A DNA stretch of 64,000 bases. Source: CAYLPJ01 sp964385465 (GTDB lineage Bacteria; Planctomycetota; Phycisphaerae; SM23-33). This document shows, piece by piece, positions 1-8,756 of the stretch. Position 1 is the first letter of the stretch, and the number at the start of each line of letters is the position of its first letter. A program made the translations under genes and the position numbers. The stretch lies in assembly GCA_964385465.1 (NCBI GenBank), contig CAYLPJ010000023.1, positions 16,957 to 80,956 of the forward strand, read 5' to 3'. Below the pieces are notes generated by a model. The model ran no database searches and had not been told where the DNA came from. It was given only the letters and a program-made list of their open reading frames with translations.

Positions 1-666
1 GTGGCCGAGTATTACCGCGACCAGGGCAAGGACGTGTTGCTGCTGATGGACTCGCTGACCCGCCTGGCGATGGCCCAGCGGGAGATCGGCCTGGCCGCCG
101 GCGAGCCGCCCGCCGCCCGCGGCTACACGCCCAGCGTCTTCGACATGCTGCCGCACCTGCTGGAGCGCAGCGGGCGAGCCGAGCGGGGAAGCGTCACCGG
201 CTTCTACACCGTGCTGGTCGAGGACGAGGACGCCGGCGATCCCGTCGGCGACGCCGTCCGGGCCGTCACCGACGGGCACATCCACCTGTCCCGCCCGCTG
301 GCGCATCGCGGGCACTTCCCGGCCGTGGACGTGCCCCGCAGCGTCAGCCGCGTGATGCTGGACGTCGCCGACGACGAGCACCTCGCCGCCGCGCGGGCCG
401 TCGCCGGCCTGCTGGCTACGTGGGCCGAGGTCGAGGACATGGTCAGCATCGGGGCCTACCAGGCCGGCGCCAGCCGCGAGTACGACCTCGCCATCGAGTT
501 GATCCCCGCCGTGCGGGAGTTCCTCGCCCAGGACCGCGCCGAGCGGGCGGACCCGGGCGAGACGCGGGCGGCCCTGCTGGCCCTGCACCGACGCATTCAG
601 TCCGTCCGCGGCAGCTCGGGCGAGTCCCGCCCGGCCGCCGCGTGCGCGTGGAGACCCACATCGTGA
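1..666 (+). CDS. fliI: Flagellum-specific ATPase FliI, C-terminal half (cut by window edge)
   Basis: This is the C-terminal half of FliI, the ATPase that energises unfolding and export of flagellar subunits at the cytoplasmic base of the flagellum. The fragment has 221 residues against about 440 for the family, so the N-terminal half and the Walker A loop lie left of the window and the GTG at position 1 is probably internal. Visible are the Walker B strand (VLLLMDSLTR, fragment residues 12-21), the following AQREIGLAAGEPP segment typical of F1-beta-like export ATPases, and the C-terminal helical region. The TGA overlaps the GTG of fliJ. The flagellar context argues against a virulence type III ATPase. 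Confidence 0.93.
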   Translation: MAEYYRDQGKDVLLLMDSLTRLAMAQREIGLAAGEPPAARGYTPSVFDMLPHLLERSGRAERGSVTGFYTVLVEDEDAGDPVGDAVRAVTDGHIHLSRPLAHRGHFPAVDVPRSVSRVMLDVADDEHLAAARAVAGLLATWAEVEDMVSIGAYQAGASREYDLAIELIPAVREFLAQDRAERADPGETRAALLALHRRIQSVRGSSGESRPAAACAWRPTS

Positions 667-1100
667 GCACGCGACAGCGCCATCGTGCCGAAATGCTCCT
701 GCGGCTGCGGCGCCGCCAGGAGGAACTGGCCCGCCGCGGCTTCGACCGCGCCGCCGCCGAGGTCGACGGACTTCGCCGACGGGTCGGCGAACTGGACGCC
801 ATGCTCGCCGCCCGCAGCGAGGCCGTCCGCAAGCGGCTCACCGGCCCCACGCCGGCCGCGCCGCCGCCGGATTACGCCCAGCACGTCGAGGACCTGCGGC
901 TGGCCATCGACGAGGACCGGGCACGCATGCCCGACGCCGAGGAGGCCCTCGCCGGCTGTCGGGCGGAGCTCGCCGAGGCCGTCCGCCGGCGCAAGGCCGC
1001 CGAACTGCTCGTCCAGCGCGTCGGCGAGGCGCCTCCCGGCGCCGCCGCCGACGAGGCCGACTGGCTGGCGCGACGCGCCGCCGACCGGACACCATCCTGA
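663..1100 (+). CDS. fliJ: Flagellar export chaperone FliJ
   Basis: A 145-residue, highly charged, almost fully helical coiled-coil protein directly after fliI, which matches FliJ in size and position. FliJ is the central stalk-like protein that links the FliI ATPase ring to FlhA. The GTG at 663 was chosen because it overlaps the fliI stop (GTGA), gives MSTRQRHRAEMLLRLRRRQEEL and the usual family length; two GTG codons a few residues upstream are possible alternatives. FliJ sequences are poorly conserved, so the call rests on length, composition and gene order rather than on motifs. Confidence 0.8.
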   Translation: MSTRQRHRAEMLLRLRRRQEELARRGFDRAAAEVDGLRRRVGELDAMLAARSEAVRKRLTGPTPAAPPPDYAQHVEDLRLAIDEDRARMPDAEEALAGCRAELAEAVRRRKAAELLVQRVGEAPPGAAADEADWLARRAADRTPS

Positions 1101-1107
1101 ACGAACC

Positions 1108-1359
1108 ATGCGAAAGAACCTGCGAATCGAGCTGGGACGCATCTGGCTGACGGCCGAGGACGCCGCGGCGCTGGACGTCGGCGCGGAGGTAGACCTCGAC
1201 CGCCCGGCCGAGGCGCCCGTGTCGGTCTTCGCCGGGCCGCGGCGGGTCGCCGACGGAACGCTGAGCACGATGGACGGCGGGCTGGCGGTTCGCCTGGAAA
1301 GCCTGAGCCACGATGCCCCCGCCCCGACCGGCGGCGGGAAGGAACACCGAGAGCCATGA
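1108..1359 (+). CDS. fliN: Minimal FliN-type motor switch protein (single SpoA domain)
   Basis: An 83-residue protein that is essentially one SpoA/FliN C-terminal domain. The pattern LRIELGRIWLTAEDAAAL, then VGAEVDLDRPAEAPVSVFAG, then VADGTLSTMDGGLAVRL follows the FliN fold (a beta strand with LG, a leucine-rich helix, the LDR-x-P-V loop, the G-x-x-x-x-x-D-x-x-x-x-RL strand). FliN forms the lower C-ring and docks FliH and export cargo. Family members normally carry an additional N-terminal region, which is missing here. It lies 7 nt after fliJ, and its stop overlaps the fliO start (ATGA). A FliY-like or HrcQ-like adaptor role cannot be excluded. Confidence 0.75.
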   Translation: MRKNLRIELGRIWLTAEDAAALDVGAEVDLDRPAEAPVSVFAGPRRVADGTLSTMDGGLAVRLESLSHDAPAPTGGGKEHREP

Positions 1360-1913
1360 GCGGTCGCCAACGCCATTGGATGCTGGCCCCCGCGGTAGTG
1401 TTTCTCATAGCGCTGCCGCGGGGTGCGGCCTGCGCGGGCGGGCGAGACGGTCAACCTGGCGGCGCGGCCACACGGGCGGCCTCGGCCACGCGCCCCGGCG
1501 CCCGGCCGCTGGCGCCGCGGGGAGACGACGTGGAGAGCCGCCGCCTCTCGCGGTCGCAAGGCGATGCCGCCGACGGCTGGATGCGGACACTGTTGGCGCT
1601 GGGGATCGTGATTGCGCTGATCTTCGCGGCCCGCTACGCCCTGCGGCGTTTCGGCGGGCGTGGGTCGGGCGTGTCCCTCGGCCGGCGAGGCGCGGTGATC
1701 GAGGTGCTCACGCGGACGAGCTTCTCGCCGCGTCAGCAGTTGGCCCTGGTGCGGCTGGGGCGGCGGCTGGTGCTGGTGGGCTCCGGGCCGGAGGGCATGA
1801 CCGCGCTGGCGGAGGTCACCGACCGCGCCGAAGCCGACGAGCTGCTCGCCCGCCTCGGGGCCGGTGGGGCCGACACCGACAGCGCCGACCGCGGCGAGGG
1901 GGGGGCGTCATGA
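1356..1913 (+). CDS. fliO: Flagellar export protein FliO
   Basis: 185 residues: an N-terminal signal-like hydrophobic stretch (residues 9-26), a low-complexity periplasmic linker, one clear transmembrane helix (about residues 76-93, MRTLLALGIVIALIFAARYA), and the small cytoplasmic domain typical of FliO (a VIEVLTRTSFSPRQQLALVRLGRRLVLVGS-type beta motif). FliO is a scaffold that helps assemble the FliP ring of the export gate. It sits directly before fliP, and the ATG of fliP overlaps its stop. Confidence 0.85.
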   Translation: MSGRQRHWMLAPAVVFLIALPRGAACAGGRDGQPGGAATRAASATRPGARPLAPRGDDVESRRLSRSQGDAADGWMRTLLALGIVIALIFAARYALRRFGGRGSGVSLGRRGAVIEVLTRTSFSPRQQLALVRLGRRLVLVGSGPEGMTALAEVTDRAEADELLARLGAGGADTDSADRGEGGAS

Positions 1914-2692
1914 GAGCGTCCGTCGCCATCCTGTGCGGGATGCTGCTGGCGCCCGTCGCCTCCGCGGCTGCGACCACGGCCGACGCCAACGCGCCGGACG
2001 CCAACGCCGCCGCGCTGGCCGACGTGCTGCCCGACGTGTCCAGCCGCAGCGGCATGGCGGCGACGCTTCAATGGCTGACGGCCATCACCGTCCTGACCGT
2101 CGCCCCGGCCGTGCTGGTCATGGTCAGCAGCTTCACGCGGATCGTGGTCGTCCTGGGCCTGCTCCGCCAGGCCCTCGCCGCCCAGCAGGTGCCGCCCAAC
2201 CAGGTGCTGTTCGGCCTGGCGCTGCTGATGAGCCTCGCGGTGATGGCCCCGGTGATCCGCGACGTGCACGGCGGGGCGGTCTCGCCGTACCTTGCCGGCC
2301 GGCTGGGGCGGGACGAGGCGCTCGCCGCCGGCGAGACCCGCGTGCGCGAGTTCATGATCGGGCAGATCGAGGCCGGCGGGAACACCGACGACGTGTACCT
2401 CTTCCTCGACGAGGCCGCCGCCGCCCGGGCGGACCTGACCTGGTCCGACGTGCCCACCGTGGCGCTGATCCCGTCCTTCGTCGTCAGCGAGTTGAAGATC
2501 GCCTTCCTGATGGGCTTCCGCATCTACCTGCCGTTCCTGATCGTCGACATGCTCGTCGGGGCCGTGCTGATCTCCATGGGCATGCTCATGCTGCCGCCCG
2601 TGCTGATCTCCCTGCCGTTCAAGCTGCTGCTGTTCGTCCTCGCCGACGGATGGCACCTGGTGGTGGGCACGCTGCTGGCCAGTTTCGGATAG
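1910..2692 (+). CDS. fliP: Flagellar export gate protein FliP
   Basis: 260 residues, the usual FliP size. FliP forms the core of the FliP5Q4R1 export gate in the membrane under the basal body. It has a signal peptide (residues 1 to about 21), a periplasmic segment, and four hydrophobic helices with the family pattern SSFTRIVVVLGLLRQAL near residues 70-86, a FMIGQIEAGG region and the C-terminal IYLPFLIVDMLVGAVLISMGM and LPFKLLLFVLADGW segments. The ATG at 1910 overlaps the fliO stop (ATGA), which decides the start. It lies upstream of fliQ. Confidence 0.97.
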   Translation: MRASVAILCGMLLAPVASAAATTADANAPDANAAALADVLPDVSSRSGMAATLQWLTAITVLTVAPAVLVMVSSFTRIVVVLGLLRQALAAQQVPPNQVLFGLALLMSLAVMAPVIRDVHGGAVSPYLAGRLGRDEALAAGETRVREFMIGQIEAGGNTDDVYLFLDEAAAARADLTWSDVPTVALIPSFVVSELKIAFLMGFRIYLPFLIVDMLVGAVLISMGMLMLPPVLISLPFKLLLFVLADGWHLVVGTLLASFG

Positions 2693-2705
2693 CCGGAGAA
2701 ACGCC

Positions 2706-2963
2706 GTGAACGAATACGAAGCCATCGACCTCGCACGCCGTGCCGTGACGATCACCCTCGTCGTGGGCACGCCGGTGCTGGCTACCGCCCTGGTCGTCGG
2801 GCTGATCGTCAGCCTCCTCCAGGCCGTCACCCAGGTCCAGGAGCACACCCTCAGCTTCGTACCGAAGATCATCGCCGTCCTCATCGCCGTTGCGCTCGCC
2901 GGGCCGTGGATGCTCTCCCGCCTGGTTCAGTTCGGCCGCGAGATGTTCGGCACGCTGCCGTAA
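2706..2963 (+). CDS. fliQ: Flagellar export gate protein FliQ
   Basis: 85 residues with two transmembrane helices separated by the conserved QAVTQVQEHTLSFVPKI turn, a hallmark of FliQ. It is a peripheral subunit of the FliPQR gate that helps close and open the export channel. The start is a GTG (GTG AAC GAA), 13 nt after the fliP stop, with GGAG just upstream (gccGGAGaaacgcc GTG). It is full length and contains all expected motifs. Confidence 0.96.
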   Translation: MNEYEAIDLARRAVTITLVVGTPVLATALVVGLIVSLLQAVTQVQEHTLSFVPKIIAVLIAVALAGPWMLSRLVQFGREMFGTLP

Positions 2964-2978
2964 CCGGATGGACACCGC

Positions 2979-3755
2979 ATGACCGACATGAACGCCATCG
3001 CGACCTGGGCGCCCACGCTGCTCGCCGTGGCCGCGCGCCTGGCGGGCATGGCCCTGGTGGCACCGCCGCTGGCGCACCCCGCCGTGCCGGTCAAGCTCCG
3101 CGTGGGGATCGCGGCGGCGATGGCCCTGGCGGTGGTGGCCCGCCTGGCCGAGCCGATGCCGCTGCCGGGCTCCGGCGGGGCGCTGGTGCTCGGCCTGGGC
3201 GGCGAACTGGTCCTCGGGTGGGCGATCGGCTACCTCGCCGCGGCCCTGCTGGCCGGGGTGGAGTTGGGCGCGTACCACGTGGCCACGCAGATGGGCCTGG
3301 CGCTGGGCAGCGTGGCCAACCCGACGGGCGGAACGGCCCGCGGCTCGATCGCGGGGCTGTACCACCTGCTGGCGGTGGTGGCGTTCTTCGGCGTCGGCGG
3401 GCACCGGGCGCTGATCGGCGGGCTGCTGGGCAGCTTCCGGACCGTTCCTCCGCTGGGTGCGGCGTTCGGCGCCGAGCTGCTGCCGGCCGCCGTGGGGATG
3501 CTCGCCGCGGGCTTCGTGCTCGCGCTGAAGCTCGCCGCGCCGGTGCTGATCGCGCTGCTGCTGGCCACCGTGGCGATGGGCCTGCTCCAGCGCGCCGTGC
3601 CCCAGATCTCGCTGTTGACCGTCGGCCTGCCCGTCCGTGCGCTGCTGGGGCTGGCCGCCATCGCCGCCGGCGCCGGCGCGGCTTGGCCGCTGCTGGACGT
3701 CGCCGCCGGGCAGCTCGATCGAACCGTGCAGGGCCTCATCGTGGCAGTGAGATAG
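2979..3755 (+). CDS. fliR: Flagellar export gate protein FliR
   Basis: 258 residues, normal for FliR, the single-copy subunit that completes the FliPQR gate. Six or so hydrophobic helices are visible. Family features include the N-terminal RLAGMALVAPPLAHPAVPVKLRVGIAAAMAL segment (read in two pieces) and ATQMGLALGSVANP near residue 110. It begins with ATG 15 nt after fliQ and ends 2 nt before the ATG of flhB. Confidence 0.95.
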   Translation: MTDMNAIATWAPTLLAVAARLAGMALVAPPLAHPAVPVKLRVGIAAAMALAVVARLAEPMPLPGSGGALVLGLGGELVLGWAIGYLAAALLAGVELGAYHVATQMGLALGSVANPTGGTARGSIAGLYHLLAVVAFFGVGGHRALIGGLLGSFRTVPPLGAAFGAELLPAAVGMLAAGFVLALKLAAPVLIALLLATVAMGLLQRAVPQISLLTVGLPVRALLGLAAIAAGAGAAWPLLDVAAGQLDRTVQGLIVAVR

Positions 3756-3757
3756 CC

Positions 3758-4552
3758 ATGGCCGAGAACAGAACCGACACCGCCGAACGCACCGAGCAGC
3801 CCACGCCGCAGCGCCTGCGCGAGGCCCGCAGACATGGCCGGATCCCCCGAAGCGCCGAACTCACCGGCGCCGCCGCCGGCCTGGCCGCGCTGGCCGGGCT
3901 TGCCCTCCTCGCCCCCGGGCTGCTGGACGACCTCACCCGGCTGGTGCGGACGTTCCTGGACGCCTCCGCCGCGCCGCCGGCCGACGGGCCGGCCTCGCTG
4001 GCGCCGCTGGTCCTCTCGGCCGCCTGGCCCGCGGTCGCCCGGTGCGGGTTGCTGCTGGTCCTGGCGGGCATTGCCGCCGTCGCCGTCGGCGCGGTGCAGA
4101 GCGGCGGGACCGTATCGGCCGAGCGCATCCGCCCCGACCTGGAGCGCGTCGGCCTGGCCGCCGGGCTGCGAAGGCTGCTCTCCCCGCGGACAGTCGTGCG
4201 CTGCGGGATGACGCTTGCCAAGCTCGCCGTCGTCGCCGCGGCCGGCTGGTGGGCGATCCGCCCGGCGCTGGGGCGCCTGGCCGCGTCGGCCGGGCTCGGC
4301 CCCGAGGCCCTCGCTGCCCGGGTCGGATCGGCGGCATGGGCCCTGGCCGTTCGGGTGGCGGTGGCCATGCTGGCGCTGGGGCTGATCGACTACGCGTGGC
4401 AGTACTGGCAGCACCGCCGGGACCTGCGAATGACCCGCCGCGAGTGGCTGCGTGACATGCGCGAGCTGGAGCCCGCCTGGCGCCCCCGCGGCCGGAACCG
4501 TACCGGCGGCGAACGATCCGGACGCCCCGACGCGAGGACCGTCGATGCCTGA
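3758..4552 (+). CDS. flhB: FlhB lacking its cytoplasmic autocleavage domain
   Basis: 264 residues against about 350-380 for the family. The N-terminal part is clearly FlhB: a polar start with ERTEQPTPQRLREARRHG (residues 11-28), four transmembrane helices, and the DYAWQYWQHRRDLRMTRREW linker near residue 215. After the linker the protein ends within about 30 residues (ELEPAWRPRGRNR and a short Arg/Gly tail). The FlhB-C domain with the self-cleaving Asn-Pro-Thr-His site, which normally switches export from rod/hook to filament proteins with FliK, is absent. Its stop overlaps the flhA ATG by 8 nt and flhA is intact from its first residue, so no hidden continuation fits. The missing domain may be encoded elsewhere or be dispensable. 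Confidence 0.92.
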   Translation: MAENRTDTAERTEQPTPQRLREARRHGRIPRSAELTGAAAGLAALAGLALLAPGLLDDLTRLVRTFLDASAAPPADGPASLAPLVLSAAWPAVARCGLLLVLAGIAAVAVGAVQSGGTVSAERIRPDLERVGLAAGLRRLLSPRTVVRCGMTLAKLAVVAAAGWWAIRPALGRLAASAGLGPEALAARVGSAAWALAVRVAVAMLALGLIDYAWQYWQHRRDLRMTRREWLRDMRELEPAWRPRGRNRTGGERSGRPDARTVDA

Positions 4553-6656
4553 TCGAACCGCGACATTCCGCGACCTGGCCCGCACGGCCGGTCGGTACCG
4601 CGGGCTGGTTCTGCCGGTCGGCGCGGCGATGCTGCTGTTCGTCGTCCTGGTGCCGCTGCCTCCGGCGATGGTGGACGTGCTGCTGGCGGCGAACATCACG
4701 CTCGGCGCGGTCGTGCTGCTGACGGCGATCAGCGTGCCCAGTCCGCTGGAGTTCAGCGTCTTCCCGTCGATCCTGCTGGGCGCGACGCTGTTCCGCCTCG
4801 TGCTCAACGTGGCCACGACGCGGCTGATCCTGACCGCCGGGGCGGGCGGGCGCCCCCCGGCCGCCGCGGCCACCGCGGCGGGGCAGGTGATCTGGTCCTT
4901 CAGCGAGTTCGTCACCCGCGGTTCGCTGGCCGTCGGGGTGATCCTGTTCGTGATCCTCGTGGTGGTCCAGTTCGTCGTGGTCACCAAGGGCGCCGCCCGG
5001 ATCAGCGAGGTCGCCGCGCGGTTCGTCCTGGACGCCATGCCGGGCAAGCAGGCCGCCATCGATTCCGAGCTGGCCTCGGGGATGATCGACGAGTCCGCCG
5101 CACGGCGCCGCCGGGACCGCATCACGCGCGAGGCGGACCTCTACGGCGCGATGGACGGGGCAAGCAAGTTCCTCCGCGGCGACGCCGTCGCCGCCGCCCT
5201 GATCACCCTGATCAACTTCCTCGGCGGGCTTTACGTCGGGCTCGTGCAGTACGGATGGTCCTTCGGCGAAACCACCTCGCTGTTTGCGCGGCTGACGATC
5301 GGCGACGGCCTTGCCGCCCAGGTGCCGGCCTTTCTGGTCTCGATCTCCGCGGCGCTGATCGTCACGCGCTCGACGGCGCGGACGGACCTCGGCGAGGAGG
5401 TCGTCAGCCAGCTCACGGGGCGCCCGGTCGTGCTGGTCATCACCGCCGCCTTCCTGGCCGCCCTGGCCCTGACGGACCTGCCCAAGGCGCCCCTGCTGCT
5501 GCTGGGCGTCGGCTGCGTGGGCCTGGCCGTGCTGCTGCACCGTTCGCGAGCGGCCGGCAATGCCGAGGGCGACCCCGCCGAGCCTCCTGCCGCCGTCGAG
5601 GCCGCGCCCTCGCCCACGGGCGGGCGTGAGATCGAGCACGTTCTGGCCGTCGAGCCGCTGAGCGTGGAGCTGGGCTATGGCCTGGTCCGCCTGGTGGACG
5701 CGTCGGCGGGAGGGGACCTGAGCGACCGGATCACGGCCCTTCGCCGTCGGATCGCCCGGGAAATGGGCCTTGTTGCACCGCCGGTTCGCATCCGCGATAA
5801 TCTCGCCCTGGACGCACGCGGATATGTCATCCGGGTGCGCGGCGCGAAAGTGGCCTCGGGGCGGCTGTACCCCAACCAGCTCCTTGCCGTCGGAGGGTCG
5901 AAGACCACGGGCAAGGTGCTCGGGCGGGAGGCCGTCGAGCCGGCGTTCGGAAGCCCGGCCGTGTGGGTCAGCTCCGCCCAGCGCGAGCATGCCGAGCGGA
6001 TGAACTACACGGTGGTCGAGCCCGCGAGCGTGCTGGCGACGCACCTGGCGGAGGTGGTCCGCAGGCACGCTCACGAACTGCTGTCGCGCCAGCGCGTGGC
6101 GGAGATTCTCGACGGGCTCCGCGGCTCGGCCGCCCAGCTTGTCGATGACGTGACCGCCCGGCTGGATGTCGGGCGCGTGCGGAAGGTGCTCGCCCGGCTG
6201 CTGGCGGAACGGGTGCCCATCCGCGACATGGAGGCGATCCTGGAGGCCCTCTGCGAAGCCGCCGAGCGGACCGACGACGTCGCCCGGCTGACCGAGGCCG
6301 TCCGCGCCCGCCTGGGACGGACGCTCAGCCAGCAATACTGCGACGAGGACGGCCGGCTGTGGTGCGTCTGCCTGGACGCCGAGGCCGAGGATGCCCTGCG
6401 CCGCCTTGCCGACGCCGACCGGCCGGACCTGCGGGCCGACGGCGACATGGCCCGCCGGCTCGCCGACGCGCTCGACGAGCCGCTGGCCGAACTCCGCACG
6501 CAAGGGCGCCCGCCGGTGGTGGTGTGCAGCCCGGAGGTCCGCCCCGCCGTGCGAAGGGCGATGGCGGGCGCCGTGCCCAACGCCGCCGTGCTGGCCTACA
6601 ACGAGATCGAATCGGTTGACGTGCAACCCGTTCAGACTGCGAGAACCGGATCATGA
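4545..6656 (+). CDS. flhA: Flagellar export gate protein FlhA
   Basis: 703 residues, full length. FlhA forms the nonameric ring of the export gate: about eight transmembrane helices in residues 20-330 and a large cytoplasmic domain that binds cargo-chaperone complexes. Recognisable stretches are SVPSPLEFSVFPSILLGATL and FRLVLNVATTRLIL near residue 65-100, the FHIPEP-type cytoplasmic loop AARFVLDAMPGKQAAIDSEL with DADLYG-like EADLYGAMDGASKF, and the C-terminal RLYPNQLLAVG segment. The ATG at 4545 overlaps the end of flhB, and the stop overlaps flhF (ATGA), so translation is probably coupled. Confidence 0.97.
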   Translation: MPDRTATFRDLARTAGRYRGLVLPVGAAMLLFVVLVPLPPAMVDVLLAANITLGAVVLLTAISVPSPLEFSVFPSILLGATLFRLVLNVATTRLILTAGAGGRPPAAAATAAGQVIWSFSEFVTRGSLAVGVILFVILVVVQFVVVTKGAARISEVAARFVLDAMPGKQAAIDSELASGMIDESAARRRRDRITREADLYGAMDGASKFLRGDAVAAALITLINFLGGLYVGLVQYGWSFGETTSLFARLTIGDGLAAQVPAFLVSISAALIVTRSTARTDLGEEVVSQLTGRPVVLVITAAFLAALALTDLPKAPLLLLGVGCVGLAVLLHRSRAAGNAEGDPAEPPAAVEAAPSPTGGREIEHVLAVEPLSVELGYGLVRLVDASAGGDLSDRITALRRRIAREMGLVAPPVRIRDNLALDARGYVIRVRGAKVASGRLYPNQLLAVGGSKTTGKVLGREAVEPAFGSPAVWVSSAQREHAERMNYTVVEPASVLATHLAEVVRRHAHELLSRQRVAEILDGLRGSAAQLVDDVTARLDVGRVRKVLARLLAERVPIRDMEAILEALCEAAERTDDVARLTEAVRARLGRTLSQQYCDEDGRLWCVCLDAEAEDALRRLADADRPDLRADGDMARRLADALDEPLAELRTQGRPPVVVCSPEVRPAVRRAMAGAVPNAAVLAYNEIESVDVQPVQTARTGS

Positions 6657-7918
6657 CCCTCAAAACGTACCAGGCCCACACGATGGCCGAGGCCCTCGCG
6701 GCGGTAAAGCGCGACCTGGGGCGCGACGCCGTCATCGTCCACACGCGAAACGTCCGCCGCGGCGGGCTGCTCCGCTTCTGGCGGCGATGCATGTGGGAGA
6801 TCACCGCCTCGCCCAACCTCAACGTGCCCCCGCGGCTGGGGCCGGGGGAGTACCTGTCCAGCCCCGCCGGGCAGCAGGGCGGGAAGGACGCCGAGGCCGC
6901 CGAGCAGGGCGGCAGCGCGGCCGTCGCGTTGGAGGACCCCCCGGCCGACGCCGGTGCCGACGCGAGCGAGCGCCCCGCGTGGCGGTCCGAAGGCGCCCTC
7001 GGCGACCGCCTGGAAGGCCTGGAGCGGATGATGCGCGAGTTGCTGGACCGGCCCGGGAAGGCGGCGGACGCGGAGGGGCCCGTTCCGGCGCCCCTGCGCC
7101 CGCTGAAGGAGCACCTTGTCGAACAGGACGTTTCCTCCGACGCCGCCGAAGACATCCTTCGCGAGGTGGGCATGGGGCTGACCGGCGAGCAGCTCGCCGA
7201 CGCCGACGCCGTTCGCGCCCGCCTGGCAGAGACCCTCGCCGGGCGGATCCACGTCGCGCCAGGCGAGCCGCCCGACGCCCGCCGCGCTGACGGCCGCGCG
7301 CCCACGGGCAGGCCGCGGGTCATCGCGCTGATCGGGCCCACCGGGGTGGGCAAGACGACGACCATCGCCAAGCTCGCCGCCAGCCACCGGCTGAGCGGCG
7401 GGAGGAAGGTGGCGTTGATCACCATCGACACCTACCGCATCGCGGCGGTGGACCAGCTTCGCACGTACGCGGACATCATCGAGGTGCCGCTGCGCGCGGT
7501 GCTGTCGGCCGGCGAGCTGCATTCGGCGCTGGACGCCTTCAGCGACCGGGACGTGGTGCTCATCGACACCGCCGGGCGGAGCCAGAACAACCGCCTGCGC
7601 CTCAGCCAGCTCCGCGGCTTCCTGCGGGCGGCGAGGCCGGACGAGACGCACCTCGTCGTCTCGGCGACGAACAGCCGACCGTGCACGCGGCGGATCATCG
7701 AGCAGTTCTGGCCACTCGGAGCCAACCGGCTGATCGTCTCGAAGCTGGACGAGGCGGCGACGTTCGGCGTGTTCGTCAACGCCACCAGCACCGAGCACCC
7801 GTTGAGCTACGTTACCACCGGGCAGGACGTGCCCGACGACATCACCCGCGCCGACCCGGCCGCCCTGGCCGAGTGCATCCTCGCCGGCGAGCTCGGAGGG
7901 CCGCGCCATGTCGACTGA
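6653..7918 (+). CDS. flhF: Signal-recognition-type GTPase FlhF
   Basis: 421 residues. FlhF is an SRP-family GTPase that places the flagellum at the cell pole or sets its number, with FlhG as its activator. Visible are the N-terminal B domain (MTLKTYQAHTMAEALAAVKR), a low-complexity linker, an N-domain helix bundle (about 115-200), and the G domain with P-loop GPTGVGKTTTIAK (residues 228-240), DTYRIAAVDQL, the DTAGRSQNN motif and the SKLDE motif. It starts inside the flhA stop and overlaps flhG by 11 nt. Confidence 0.95.
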   Translation: MTLKTYQAHTMAEALAAVKRDLGRDAVIVHTRNVRRGGLLRFWRRCMWEITASPNLNVPPRLGPGEYLSSPAGQQGGKDAEAAEQGGSAAVALEDPPADAGADASERPAWRSEGALGDRLEGLERMMRELLDRPGKAADAEGPVPAPLRPLKEHLVEQDVSSDAAEDILREVGMGLTGEQLADADAVRARLAETLAGRIHVAPGEPPDARRADGRAPTGRPRVIALIGPTGVGKTTTIAKLAASHRLSGGRKVALITIDTYRIAAVDQLRTYADIIEVPLRAVLSAGELHSALDAFSDRDVVLIDTAGRSQNNRLRLSQLRGFLRAARPDETHLVVSATNSRPCTRRIIEQFWPLGANRLIVSKLDEAATFGVFVNATSTEHPLSYVTTGQDVPDDITRADPAALAECILAGELGGPRHVD

Positions 7919-8756
7919 CGACCAGGCCAGCAAGCTCCGCCAGCTCATGCGCCAGGCGCGCGGCACGCGGACGATCGCGGTCACCTCCGGCAAGGGTGGA
8001 GTGGGCAAGAGCAATGTCGCGCTGAACCTGGGCATCCTGCTGTCGGCCGCCGGGCACCGGGTGGCGCTCGTCGACGCCGACCTGGGGCTGGCGAACCTCG
8101 ATGTGCTGGCCAACGTGACGGTGCGGGCGAACCTCTCGCACGTGATCGCCGGGACGCGGACGTTGGAGGAAACGGTCATCGACCTGTCCAGCGGCGTCCA
8201 GCTCGTCCCCGGGGCGAGCGGCATCGCGGGCCTGGCGGACCTGTCCGACTTCGAACGCGCCAAGCTGCTGGGCCAACTGTCGGCCCTCGAAGGCGACAAC
8301 GACGTGATCCTCGTCGACTGCTCTGCCGGGATCGGCCCGATCGTGCTCGGCTTTGCCAACGCCGCCGACCACGTGATGGTGGTCACCACCCCCGAGCCGA
8401 CGGCCGTCACCGACGGCTACGCGGTCATCAAGGCCGTCAAGCGGCGCAATTACCAGGGGCACGTCAGCCTGCTGGTGAACATGGCGTCGGGGCGCCACGA
8501 GGCGCGGACGACCTACCAGCGGATCGCCACGGTGGGGCGGCAGTTCCTCGGGGCGCGGGTCTTCGACGCCGGGTACGTCCTCAGCGATGCCCGCGTCCGC
8601 GAGGCCGTCAAGCGGCGCGAGCCGTTCGTCCTGGCCTATCCGCGGACGCCCGCCAGCCGCTGCCTGGCCGCCCTGGCGACCAAGCTGCGGACGGGCAACG
8701 CCCTTGTGGGACAGAAGGAAGGCTTCTTCCGAAGGGTTGCCAACTGGTTCGCATGA
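7908..8756 (+). CDS. flhG: MinD-like ATPase FlhG/FleN, regulator of flagellar number
   Basis: 282 residues. A deviant Walker A motif GKGGVGKSN near residue 29, a DADLGLANLD switch, and an LVDCSAGIG motif identify a MinD/ParA-type ATPase. The N-terminus carries DQASKLRQLM (residues 5-14), which matches the DQAxxLR activation helix by which FlhG stimulates FlhF. The C-terminus keeps a Phe/Trp-containing amphipathic stretch (GFFRRVANWF) suited to membrane contact. It follows flhF with an 11-nt overlap, the standard flhF-flhG pair. Confidence 0.94.
   Translation: MSTDDQASKLRQLMRQARGTRTIAVTSGKGGVGKSNVALNLGILLSAAGHRVALVDADLGLANLDVLANVTVRANLSHVIAGTRTLEETVIDLSSGVQLVPGASGIAGLADLSDFERAKLLGQLSALEGDNDVILVDCSAGIGPIVLGFANAADHVMVVTTPEPTAVTDGYAVIKAVKRRNYQGHVSLLVNMASGRHEARTTYQRIATVGRQFLGARVFDAGYVLSDARVREAVKRREPFVLAYPRTPASRCLAALATKLRTGNALVGQKEGFFRRVANWFA

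Noticed and set aside
1..3. GTG at the first base as the true start of fliI
   Set aside because: FliI needs another ~220 residues including Walker A; the GTG is an internal codon at the window edge.
4449..4560. Frameshift at the end of flhB hiding the missing domain
   Set aside because: flhA begins at 4545 with a complete N-terminus, leaving no room for ~100 further codons in any frame.
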